Shown piece after piece: positions 32,646 through 40,188 of a DNA stretch of 64,000 nt. The position numbers were made by a program, and so were the translations under genes. The notes below the pieces were generated by a model. It was not told the DNA's origin. It did no database searches and worked only from the letters and a program-made list of their open reading frames with translations. Location of the stretch: positions 1 through 64,000 of the IMG/VR virus record IMGVR_UViG_3300028394_000072; one strand, written 5' to 3'. The stretch's first letter is position 1. Every line of letters begins with the position of its first letter. This stretch comes from a virus.

Positions 32646-33590
32646 TCAATCGGTTAGTTTCTGTATTTGAAACACGAGTGATAATAAAGAAACAATAGGG
32701 TCTATAACTTGAGTCCTTTGAGCTTGATGTTCTGCAACCAATACGATGACAGCAGGAATTATCTTCTTTAATTCAGGTTTATTATTGATTATCCAATTTA
32801 TAAACTCCTCGCCAAGTGCAGACATTACCTCATCAACCTTTCCGTTATATTCACCTACTATATTTTGATAATTTTTAACAGGATCTTTCGATGTTGTTAT
32901 GAGGGTATATAAATCCTCGTATGACCAGCCAAGCTCATTTATTTTTGCAGAATCTACTTTCTTTATACCTTCAATCATCCATGTTTGAACCTTGTTAAGA
33001 GCTGATCTAAAATCAGGATAATAATTCTTCTGAAACTCAACAAGAGATTCGGAATCTATTTCAATCCCAATTTTTCCAAGAATCAACCCTATTCTTTTAT
33101 TCCATTCTGCTTTTAATTCCTCCTCCTCGTTACTATTTACAGGGTTGAAATCAATAAGTTCAAAACGGCTTTGGATTGCATCAGGAACCTTATTGATATA
33201 GTTACATGTAGCAATGAATCTAGCATTGCCAGCGAACTTTTCGACTGTTCCCCTTAGTGCTTTATAGAATTGGTCGGAAGCTCCGTCAAACTCATCTAAA
33301 ATAACTATTTTTTTAGATGATTTTCCATCCATTACAGAAATGGTAGAACAGAAGTCATTTATTTTTACTCTGATAGTTTCTACCGAGCTCTCGTCGGAGA
33401 CATTTATAAATATACTAGGATAGCCGTTAGCTAAGATTTTGGCAAGAGTTGTTTTGCCACATCCAGGAGGTCCGCTTAAAAGTACGTTATGACCTAGGCC
33501 ATTCGTAAAAAGATTCGATATCCTATGAGGGAGAATCATATGCTTAAGCTCCTTTGGTCTAAGCTTTTCTGTTAAAAGTTCCTGTATCAT
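32646..33590 (-). CDS. Sliding-clamp loader large subunit (gp44-like AAA+ ATPase)
   Basis: A 314-aa AAA+ protein like T4 gp44 and RFC small subunits: the N-terminal LTEKLRPKEL motif, Walker A GPPGCGKTT at residues 40-48, Walker B KIVILDEFDG, sensor 1 ARFIATCNY, and the QSRF arginine finger. The C-terminal domain (YEDLYTLITTSKDP...) forms the collar. It loads the gp45-type clamp on primer-template DNA. T4 gp44 is 319 aa, so the length matches. It lies 33 bases downstream of ligase. Confidence 0.95.
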   Translation of the reverse strand: MIQELLTEKLRPKELKHMILPHRISNLFTNGLGHNVLLSGPPGCGKTTLAKILANGYPSIFINVSDESSVETIRVKINDFCSTISVMDGKSSKKIVILDEFDGASDQFYKALRGTVEKFAGNARFIATCNYINKVPDAIQSRFELIDFNPVNSNEEEELKAEWNKRIGLILGKIGIEIDSESLVEFQKNYYPDFRSALNKVQTWMIEGIKKVDSAKINELGWSYEDLYTLITTSKDPVKNYQNIVGEYNGKVDEVMSALGEEFINWIINNKPELKKIIPAVIVLVAEHQAQRTQVIDPIVSLLSLVFQIQKLTD

Positions 33591-33623
33591 ATTGTTTCTA
33601 TAGTTAAAAAATGAAGTTGTTTC

Positions 33624-34970
33624 TTAAAATTTCGAAGAAAGATCGTCTGAAGAATCTTTGTCCTGTCTAATGTCTACAAAACGTGGTAAGAAAAGAGATC
33701 TATTCTCGTGCTTATCTGTAATAGTGACGTTATATAAAACTGCTGCGATTTTTCCAATGTGTGAATCGGGATCTTTACTTAAAGATTGTAAATCAAGATC
33801 AGTGAATCCTGATCCAACTTTAACATTAAGTGTCTTCGAAGCATCAGTCATAATAAATCCACCGATATAACCTTCTCTTTTACCTTCACCAGGATACCAT
33901 CCTGTAATTTCAAGGTCACATTCATTAACCTCTTTGAACTTAACCCAGGATTTGGACCTTTTGCATTCATAAGCACCGTTGTCTTTACAGATAACACCCT
34001 CGCCGCCAATATCTACGATTTTTTTATAAATTGCAGGGACTTCGCCAGGATCAGAAAGCTCCCACATCTGGGCAAGCTTAACTGGTGATTCATCGGATAA
34101 TCCATTGGTAATTTTTTCTAAAGTGTGTCTCCTATCAATATACTCTAAAACACCAACTCCTTTATCTAAGGTTACAAGTTCATCGAAATCAAAAACATTA
34201 AATAAAAATCCACTCTCTATATTAACACTGGCTGTTCCCTTTAGTATTTGTGTCACCTTACCGCTAACTGACTTTCTATTTAAGTCTGTTAATTCGCCGT
34301 CAAAAAACCAATTACCAGATAAACCTGAGTTTATCATACAAAGTTTTAAATCGAAAGTTATCTTAGGGAAGCAAGAGGCATTAAGCTCATTGAATGCCCG
34401 GGTAAAATATGTTATCTCACCATTTTTATATACTGCAATCACACGGACGCCATCATATTTTTCCTCACAATAGATTTTGTCCCATTTATCGATTGTTGAA
34501 TGATCGTCGGTAGCTAGCATTAAGGAAGGATCTGGGATTAGCTCTCTAGAAAGTGCCTTATTAATTAGCTTTGCTCCAATCCCTATGTTCATTCTCTTGG
34601 TTAATATCTTCATAAGAGTCTTGCGGAGTTCTTCGTCTTCGCTTTCAACCTCTGATAATTTAGAGGATAATAATGTTTCCGCTCTAGATCTTAGCGAATC
34701 GTTTGCAGCGGGTGCTTTCTTTAAATCTTCAACCAAATCTTTAAACTCCTCCCATAAATTAGGATTATGCTCTTTACACTGGGGTGGGAAATTTAGCTTA
34801 TGCAGCTTAGTAGTAACAAAAGGATTAAAGCATGTATCCAGGATATACTCCATTTGAGGATTTATTGACTCCTTAATTAATACCTGTTTTGCTTTTTGCG
34901 AGCCATCACCTGTTAGAGATTCTACTACCTTTAGAATCTTAATACTGTTTACCATTTCATCAAATTTCAT
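33624..34970 (-). CDS. ATP-dependent DNA ligase (T4 gp30-like)
   Basis: A 448-aa ligase. The adenylated Lys171 lies in EEKYDGVR; other nucleotidyltransferase motifs follow: WFFDGEL (motif III), NVFDFDEL, GEGVICKD (motif IV) and KRSKSWVKFKE (motif V). A C-terminal OB domain contains YPGEGKREGYIGGF. The N-terminal helical DNA-binding domain covers residues 1 to about 140. T4 ligase is 487 aa. It seals nicks in phage DNA. It is the first gene of the replication unit, read from a TATATTTG box just upstream. Confidence 0.95.
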   Translation of the reverse strand: MKFDEMVNSIKILKVVESLTGDGSQKAKQVLIKESINPQMEYILDTCFNPFVTTKLHKLNFPPQCKEHNPNLWEEFKDLVEDLKKAPAANDSLRSRAETLLSSKLSEVESEDEELRKTLMKILTKRMNIGIGAKLINKALSRELIPDPSLMLATDDHSTIDKWDKIYCEEKYDGVRVIAVYKNGEITYFTRAFNELNASCFPKITFDLKLCMINSGLSGNWFFDGELTDLNRKSVSGKVTQILKGTASVNIESGFLFNVFDFDELVTLDKGVGVLEYIDRRHTLEKITNGLSDESPVKLAQMWELSDPGEVPAIYKKIVDIGGEGVICKDNGAYECKRSKSWVKFKEVNECDLEITGWYPGEGKREGYIGGFIMTDASKTLNVKVGSGFTDLDLQSLSKDPDSHIGKIAAVLYNVTITDKHENRSLFLPRFVDIRQDKDSSDDLSSKF

Positions 34971-34987
34971 ATATTGTATATTTTCTA

Positions 34988-34995
34988 CAAATATA
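34988..34995 (-). promoter_or_regulatory. Host-like promoter -7 box TATATTTG
   Basis: TATATTTG on the minus strand lies 17 bases upstream of the ligase ATG at 34970, at the head of the replication gene cluster. It matches TANNTTTG. Confidence 0.45.
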
Positions 34996-35063
34996 ACGAA
35001 TGATAACGGTTAAAAAAAATTATTCCTGATAATTTCGGAAAGAAAATTAGTACAATGGCGAAG

Positions 35064-35192
35064 GGTATTTAATATCTTCTATTTCACATTTTAACCATAC
35101 TGTATTGAGTCATACGGTATATTGAAGGTGTTATGCTGATATAATGAGTAGAGTCGCTTATAACTGACTATAAGCTGTATTAAGAAAATACC
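35064..35192. ncRNA. Candidate structured RNA between portal and ligase genes
   Basis: The largest gene-free stretch near here (34971-35191) folds well on paper. An outer stem GGTATTT (35064-35070) pairs with AAATACC (35186-35192). Inside are three hairpins: ATACTGTA/TACGGTAT (35097-35104 with 35113-35120), TTAT/ATAA (35131-35134 with 35141-35144), and GCTTATA/TATAAGC (35156-35162 with 35169-35175). The loop of the first contains AGTCA, and TGACT (35165-35169) overlaps the loop of the third, so a kissing contact is possible. No ORF of note is present. The strand is not determined; it may be a 3' element of the portal mRNA or a separate small RNA. Confidence 0.3.
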
Positions 35193-36805
35193 TATAAGGT
35201 TACCTCAGGTGCTTCTTCTTCCGCACCTTCAGCTGGAGCAGCTTCTCCTTCAGCGGCTTCAGCTTTAGGAGCTTCTTTTGCCTCTTTTTTCTTGTAAGAT
35301 TCGTTAGCTGCTAATTGATCTGGTGTTAATCCAAGGAATCTTTGAATAAGATAATCATTATCAAAATATGCTTTTTCCTCTTCCCCTGCTTTAACCTTAA
35401 GTTCTCCTAGGCCTTTGATGAATTCACTTCTTTTAGAAAAATTGGTTAATTGAACCATTTCTTCAAATTCACTTTCCCTATGAAAATCTAATCCAAGATT
35501 TGTTTTAAAGCTTCTATCCCTAGATAGTTCAGGAAAATCTAAACACATCTGAATGTATAAAGGTTTTACTAATATCTCTTGAAATATCGATCTTAATCTT
35601 CTTAGAAATTTCTCAAATCTTATCTCATCTCTTTCCAATTGATCTATTCCTGTTTGATAGTTAACTGGACCAGAAGCTCTGGATGCAAACCTAGCATAAG
35701 GTATCTTTGAATCCATTTTAAGCTTGTTATAGAAATAAAGAACATTATCCATAACGTTGAAATCAGGTCCGCTTGGATTAAGTGACTCAATTTGAGGTGA
35801 TTGTCCATTCTGTTCCGGGAATAGATAGTTTTTATAAAACTGAACCTTAGGTCTTCCGTTAACCGTTAATTCTCCCGATGCGTCATTAATTGAGATATCT
35901 TCCTTATAGTTTGACATTAGCTGTCCTAAAGTTTGCATCGCTTTTTGAGGTGATTGGCTTCCGGTAGGTATAATAAATTTAAGTCTATAAGAAGCATTCA
36001 TAACATTCCAGATTATTCTGGAATTTTCCATGATTCTAAGGATGTTATACGATCTAACTAATCTCTCAATATAGCTAACCCTAGATACACTGTTTCCTTT
36101 AGCATAAGAGATATAGACAATCTGCTCGTTTGTAAGCTTCCTGGTCATTTGTGGATTCTTAGGATACTGAATCCAAAATTGCTGATATTCATTCTCTCCG
36201 ATTTTTTCAACCGCTGGCTGAAGTGAAGAAGCATCCAATTCTTTGAATCCTATTATCTCCTTACCCTTATTATCATAGATAATCTCGAAAGCAAGAAATC
36301 CATCTATTAGGAATTGTTTAAAATACTGCCATCCTAGTATAGAATTCTGAAATCCAAAAACGTTATAAATCCTGTTATAGTGATCGGCTATTTTATCCTT
36401 TACCTTTTCCTTAATATCTAGATTAACGAAAGAAGGATTAGCAAAATAATTTCTATCGTCGTATGTGATAGATTCGTCTGTAATAGTATCAAGTATAAAT
36501 TCAATTTCTCCATTTAGTGAAAATTTTCTTAAAAAGTTTCTTTTTTCTATATAATCCTTATCGAAATAAGCAATATATTTTCTTACCTTGGTATCCTGAT
36601 AGGAAGCTGTCCAATAGAAAGCATCATCCTGGGTAAATCCAGTCCCCTGCTGAGAGAAAGCTCCTTCTGTTTTACCTATGGCCTGAGAGTTTCTAACGAC
36701 CATATCATCATACTGCATACCAAACTTGGAAACCTTTCCTAGGTTCCTTATTATGTTGCCTAGAGCTGACTCGTTAGGTCTTAAAAAATCTAAAAATCCT
36801 GCCAT
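35192..36805 (-). CDS. Portal protein, copy 1 (gp20-like)
   Basis: A 537-aa T4 gp20-type portal. Conserved blocks include NSQAIGKTEGAF, YFDKDYIEKRNFLRKFS, GWQYFKQFLIDGFLAFEIIYD, YISYAKGNSVSRVSYIERL, RIIWNVMNASYRLKF and the tunnel/clip-region ELTVNGRPKVQFYKNYLFP. The C-terminus is an Ala/Glu-rich tail. T4 gp20 is 524 aa. It forms the dodecameric ring at the packaging vertex. It is directly preceded by a second full-length paralogue (9-base gap). Both copies keep the conserved blocks, so neither looks like a decaying duplicate. Confidence 0.93.
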   Translation of the reverse strand: MAGFLDFLRPNESALGNIIRNLGKVSKFGMQYDDMVVRNSQAIGKTEGAFSQQGTGFTQDDAFYWTASYQDTKVRKYIAYFDKDYIEKRNFLRKFSLNGEIEFILDTITDESITYDDRNYFANPSFVNLDIKEKVKDKIADHYNRIYNVFGFQNSILGWQYFKQFLIDGFLAFEIIYDNKGKEIIGFKELDASSLQPAVEKIGENEYQQFWIQYPKNPQMTRKLTNEQIVYISYAKGNSVSRVSYIERLVRSYNILRIMENSRIIWNVMNASYRLKFIIPTGSQSPQKAMQTLGQLMSNYKEDISINDASGELTVNGRPKVQFYKNYLFPEQNGQSPQIESLNPSGPDFNVMDNVLYFYNKLKMDSKIPYARFASRASGPVNYQTGIDQLERDEIRFEKFLRRLRSIFQEILVKPLYIQMCLDFPELSRDRSFKTNLGLDFHRESEFEEMVQLTNFSKRSEFIKGLGELKVKAGEEEKAYFDNDYLIQRFLGLTPDQLAANESYKKKEAKEAPKAEAAEGEAAPAEGAEEEAPEVTL

Positions 36806-36814
36806 TTCTTATTT

Positions 36815-38425
36815 TTATAATGTTACTTGGGTTGATTTTTCTTCTCCCTCTTCACCCTTCTCTCCGCCTTCTTTATCCTCTGACTTTTTCTTTTCCTTCG
36901 CTTTTCTATCCATGACCTCTCTATTTGCAATGATATCTTGTCTAGACATACCAAGGAATGTTTCGATAAGAAATGCAGTAGAGAAATAAGGCTTTTCCTC
37001 ATCACCAACTAATCCGGACATAGCAGTAACAGATTCTTTTCTTTTGTTGATCACGTCCATTTCCTGATTAATCTTAAATGGATTATCAGAAAAGTAGTCA
37101 AGTCCCATTTGACTTTTAAACATGAAATCTTTTTCTAAATGTGTATATTTCTTAGCCATCTGAATCCAGAGTGGTTTAACTAATATCTCTTGGAATACAG
37201 ATCTTAATCTTTCGATAAATTTGGCAAACCTTATCTCCTCCTTGTCCAATCCTTCTGCACCGTTAGAGTAGGGAGAAGTATTACCCCCGTCGGGTGTATG
37301 AAATCTAGAGGGCGGAACTTTCGATTCCTGGACAAACTTATCAAAGAAATATGATAAAGGTGCGGGATCATTAAGATTTGGTCCTTCTGTATTAACTGGC
37401 TCGATAGTAGGTGTACCGTTAACCCCAGAAGGCATCAGATAGTTCTTATAGAACTGTATCTTAGGTTTACCGTCTACCAGTAATTCTCCGCTATCATCAT
37501 TTAGCTGAATGTCTTCCTTATAAATACTCATAAGTTCTCCTAAAGTCTGCATACCTTTTTGAGGAGATTTAGTACCAATAGGAACTGTCATCTTTAGTCT
37601 GAATGAAGAATTCATTACTGACCATATAATTCTGGTATATTCTATAATCCTTAGAATATTATAGGGCCTAATTAATCTCTCAATGTAACTTACTCTAGAT
37701 ATAGAGTTTCCCTTAGCGTATGAAATGTAAATTATTTGTGGATCGTAAAGTACTCTTCTCCTTTTTGGGTCCTGAGGAAATTGTGTCCAGGTATTAATAA
37801 AGGTACCGTCTATTTGTTTCTCAACCGATGGTACAATAGTAACAGAATCTAATTCTTTGAATCCTACGATATACTTACCGTCATCATCATATATGATCTC
37901 AAAGCATAAAAATCCATCAACTAAAAACTGTCTGAAGTATTGCCATCCTGTTATATCATCACTGAATCCCCATATATCATAAAGCTTCTTGTAATTCTCA
38001 TATAACTCATCTTTAAGTTTCTCATTGATATTAGTTATATCAATAAAATCAGGGTATGCAAAAAAGTTAGCCGGATCATAAGATATAGCCTCATCGCATA
38101 TAGTATCTAGTACCCATTCTATTTCGGGATTAAGCGAGAATTTTCTTAAATAATCTCTTTTACCCTTATAATCTTTATCGAAATATGAAATGAATTGTCT
38201 TGTAGTAATATCCTGCTTCGCTAATGTCCAAAGCATGCTTTCATCTTCTACATTAGCCTTATTCTTGTTTAAGAATGCAGCTTCAGTTACACCAACTGCT
38301 TGTGAATTTCTGATGACCATGTCATCATATTTCATACCAAAAGTGCTTAGCTTTCTCACCGATTCCCTAATCCTCTGTATAACAGGAGATTGGGATGGAT
38401 CATTATTATCTACAAAACCGGCCAT
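36815..38425 (-). CDS. Portal protein, copy 2 (gp20-like paralogue)
   Basis: A 536-aa protein homologous end to end with copy 1. Shared blocks include KYDDMVIRNSQAVG, RDYLRKFSLNPEIEWVLDTI, GWQYFRQFLVDGFLCFEIIYD, YISYAKGNSISRVSYIERL, SPQKGMQTLGELMS and KPKIQFYKNYLMP. The C-terminal tail is Glu/Lys/Gly-rich, not Ala-rich. Both begin MAGF, and both end in TL after a charged tail. The strong conservation with no broken motif suggests that both are made, raising the chance of a mixed ring or stage-specific use. It is the upstream copy, following the 201-aa gene. Confidence 0.93.
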   Translation of the reverse strand: MAGFVDNNDPSQSPVIQRIRESVRKLSTFGMKYDDMVIRNSQAVGVTEAAFLNKNKANVEDESMLWTLAKQDITTRQFISYFDKDYKGKRDYLRKFSLNPEIEWVLDTICDEAISYDPANFFAYPDFIDITNINEKLKDELYENYKKLYDIWGFSDDITGWQYFRQFLVDGFLCFEIIYDDDGKYIVGFKELDSVTIVPSVEKQIDGTFINTWTQFPQDPKRRRVLYDPQIIYISYAKGNSISRVSYIERLIRPYNILRIIEYTRIIWSVMNSSFRLKMTVPIGTKSPQKGMQTLGELMSIYKEDIQLNDDSGELLVDGKPKIQFYKNYLMPSGVNGTPTIEPVNTEGPNLNDPAPLSYFFDKFVQESKVPPSRFHTPDGGNTSPYSNGAEGLDKEEIRFAKFIERLRSVFQEILVKPLWIQMAKKYTHLEKDFMFKSQMGLDYFSDNPFKINQEMDVINKRKESVTAMSGLVGDEEKPYFSTAFLIETFLGMSRQDIIANREVMDRKAKEKKKSEDKEGGEKGEEGEEKSTQVTL

Positions 38426-38458
38426 TTAGTATATTTTTAGTTATTCTAGTTACGAAAC

Positions 38459-39064
38459 TCAAATTAATTTCGATTGGTATTCCTTATATATCCCTGCTAT
38501 ATCTAAGCCCTCTACTTGAGATTTTCTAAGATATGGTATTTTATACCAGTCATCTAGATCTAAAATGCTGATTTCCCTTATGAATGTTGTCTTAAATCCG
38601 AAGACTGAATACTCATATCCCGTACCCAAAAGAATTTTTTTAAGATTTATATTTGTTAAAGGCAGTGGGGTTATTGCTCCACCTTTTGTGTAATGATTTT
38701 GGTTTTTCTCTATGATGCTAGTAAAGTTATCATAGATCTTACCTAATATTTTCACTCTATATTCGGGAGGAGTTACTATTAAATCTATACCGGAGAGTAT
38801 AATCCCATTTTCTTTTGTCTGGTAAGAATCAGTACATAGCACTATGGGATTTCTGTCTATAAACTTTCTTTTCTCTGTGACCTCGCTGTCTGTAGGATAG
38901 GGAAAGGAGTATATCTCGCCAGGGATAAACGGGGGTGAGAATTTCTTCTCCGATTTCCCGCCTTGGAAATACTTTTCTGTAAATATATCATCGGTATTCC
39001 TTACAAGATCTGCAATACTGGGAAATTCTTTTTTATATTCTAATACTAATTCTGAATAGGTCAT
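38459..39064 (-). CDS. Conserved T4-like virion-region protein, function unknown
   Basis: A 201-aa soluble protein. It has the pattern FIPGEIYSFPYPT ... DRNPIVLCTDS ... ILSGIDLIVTPPEYR, similar to a module seen in many T4-like phage proteins (G-x-x-Y-x-F-x-Y, then P-L/I-V-L, then G-x-N/D-L-x-x-x-P-P-x-x-R). I cannot assign a name. It sits between head completion (gp4-like) and portal genes. Its start overlaps the gp4-like stop by 4 bases (ATGA), indicating coupled translation. A head or neck assembly role is likely by context only. Confidence 0.65.
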   Translation of the reverse strand: MTYSELVLEYKKEFPSIADLVRNTDDIFTEKYFQGGKSEKKFSPPFIPGEIYSFPYPTDSEVTEKRKFIDRNPIVLCTDSYQTKENGIILSGIDLIVTPPEYRVKILGKIYDNFTSIIEKNQNHYTKGGAITPLPLTNINLKKILLGTGYEYSVFGFKTTFIREISILDLDDWYKIPYLRKSQVEGLDIAGIYKEYQSKLI

Positions 39065-39546
39065 CTACTTTTAAATAGAAATTTTTCATCGACCACACCG
39101 AATCTAAACCCTCTTTTTTCTGCCCATTCCTTTGCTGCTTTGAATTTTGCCTGATTTGTTATCCATACCTGCATACTGTGATTATATGACTTTAACTTAG
39201 CAAGAGTCATAGCTCCTTCGTAGATGGGCTTTTGTGTTTGTCTTTCGGGTTTTATTTCGATAATCCACTCTTGCTCTTCTTCAGATTCTTTGAGTACCTT
39301 TATATAGAAATCCACATTATAATCATGTTCTTTCTTATCCAGTGGATTGAAATACTTAATTGCTATAGGTTCGGAACTCCATTTTAATATAGAATCATTG
39401 GTATCGCAATAAACACAAAAACGATATTCCCAGGAAGACCTGTATATTATATTATGGAGGTCACCAATATACTTTTCTGGCTTAGATGGCTCAAATTTTC
39501 CAGATTTATAATCACCATTAGGCTTTACCTTCTTTATATCGGTCAT
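39061..39546 (-). CDS. Head completion nuclease (gp4-like)
   Basis: A 161-aa protein like T4 gp4 (gp50/gp65): FEPSKPEKYIGDLHNIIYRS, SWEYRFCVYCD, ILKWSSEPIAI, then DYNVDFYIKV and WIIEIKP. The VDF...EIK pair is a PD-(D/E)xK nuclease core. T4 gp4 is about 150 aa and is needed to finish filled heads so that tails can join. It is placed between the late sigma factor and portal genes. Confidence 0.88.
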   Translation of the reverse strand: MTDIKKVKPNGDYKSGKFEPSKPEKYIGDLHNIIYRSSWEYRFCVYCDTNDSILKWSSEPIAIKYFNPLDKKEHDYNVDFYIKVLKESEEEQEWIIEIKPERQTQKPIYEGAMTLAKLKSYNHSMQVWITNQAKFKAAKEWAEKRGFRFGVVDEKFLFKSR

Positions 39547-39557
39547 TCGGATTAGGA

Positions 39558-39917
39558 TTAAACGTTATAAGTGTTATCGTCACCAGTTATATAACTGAAT
39601 GGTATCATCTTAGGACTTTTCGGAGGATGTAGTTTCTTCCATCCTTTTGCAAATCCATTCTTAGCTATTTGAGTAAAATAAGCAAATGGATTATTAGATT
39701 TTTCCGGATTGAATCTGTCCCAGTATTTACAAAGATCCTCCATAGCAAATGCCATGCAATCCTCTTTGTCTTCCGGATCCTTATAAGCCATTTTTTTAGA
39801 TATACCTTGTATCATAAGGTTAAACATTCTTATGGTCTCGGGGGTAAGTTTACCCAATTTTTTTGATTCTATAACAGCGACAATAAGTTCACTATTTCTA
39901 ACATATTCTTTTGCCAT
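39558..39917 (-). CDS. Late sigma factor (gp55-like)
   Basis: A 119-aa protein with a sigma region 2-type segment close to T4 gp55: KEDCMAFAMEDLCKYWDRFN followed by PEKSNNPFAYFTQIAKNGFA. T4 gp55 has the same DPQKSSNPFAYFTQI motif. T4 gp55 is 185 aa, so this is a reduced form; a C-terminal clamp- or flap-binding tail is less obvious (ends in SYITGDDNTYNV). It would direct host RNA polymerase to late promoters, plausibly the GATATATA motif found here. It is followed directly by the gp4-like gene. Confidence 0.85.
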   Translation of the reverse strand: MAKEYVRNSELIVAVIESKKLGKLTPETIRMFNLMIQGISKKMAYKDPEDKEDCMAFAMEDLCKYWDRFNPEKSNNPFAYFTQIAKNGFAKGWKKLHPPKSPKMIPFSYITGDDNTYNV

Positions 39918-39988
39918 TAATTTTTTATATTTTTTAAGGTTGGTATTACTCTTTCTAGTAGAAAAAAGGTAAATTATTTCAAAAAAAA

Positions 39989-40012
39989 GAACGTAGCCTA
40001 TTGTCTACGTTC
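39989..40012 (-). terminator. Intrinsic terminator
   Basis: GAACGTAG (39989-39996) pairs with CTACGTTC (40005-40012) around an 8-base loop; the leftward reading continues with an 8-T run. It lies 18 bases after the TAG that closes the frameshifted extension of the 766-aa gene, but about 170 bases after its zero-frame stop. Confidence 0.9.
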
Positions 40013-40029
40013 CCTGATTGTTTTTAATA

Positions 40030-40188
40030 CTATTTGGAGTCTTCTTTTGTATCTTCTTCCTCTTCTTGTTCTTCTTGTTCTTTCCCTGTTGGGGCTTTAC
40101 TTAATTTTCCTGCGGAAGAATCTACGAATTTTTTTCCCGGTGCGTTCTGATTTTCTGCCTTAGGAGCAAAATAGAAGTTGCGGCTTAG
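40030..40188 (-). CDS. Probable -1 frameshift extension of the 766-aa head protein
   Basis: In the -1 frame relative to the upstream gene there is an open stretch of 52 codons ending at TAG (40030-40032). Its product starts LSRNFYFAPKAENQN, continues APGKKFVDSSAGKLSKAPTG and ends in a Glu-rich tail. It has no ATG, GTG or TTG start. The upstream frame ends with the codons AAA AAC TAA preceded by A, which is the classic A_AAA_AAC slippery site (40188-40194). A weak hairpin (GCAA/TTGC) follows a few bases later. The extension ends next to the terminator. A one-base miscount in the 9-A run would give the same fusion, so either recoding or sequence error must be considered; translation of this frame seems likely in both. 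Confidence 0.65.
   Translation of the reverse strand, partial: LSRNFYFAPKAENQNAPGKKFVDSSAGKLSKAPTGKEQEEQEEEEDTKEDSK

Noticed and set aside
34971-35191. tRNA gene in the intergenic region
   Set aside because: The hairpins do not give a 7-5-5-5 bp cloverleaf, and there is no TTC-type arm or anticodon stem in order. No tRNA was seen elsewhere in the window either.
36815-38425. Second portal gene as an assembly duplication artefact
   Set aside because: The two copies differ at many positions throughout and at the DNA level, and have different C-terminal tails, so they are true diverged paralogues.
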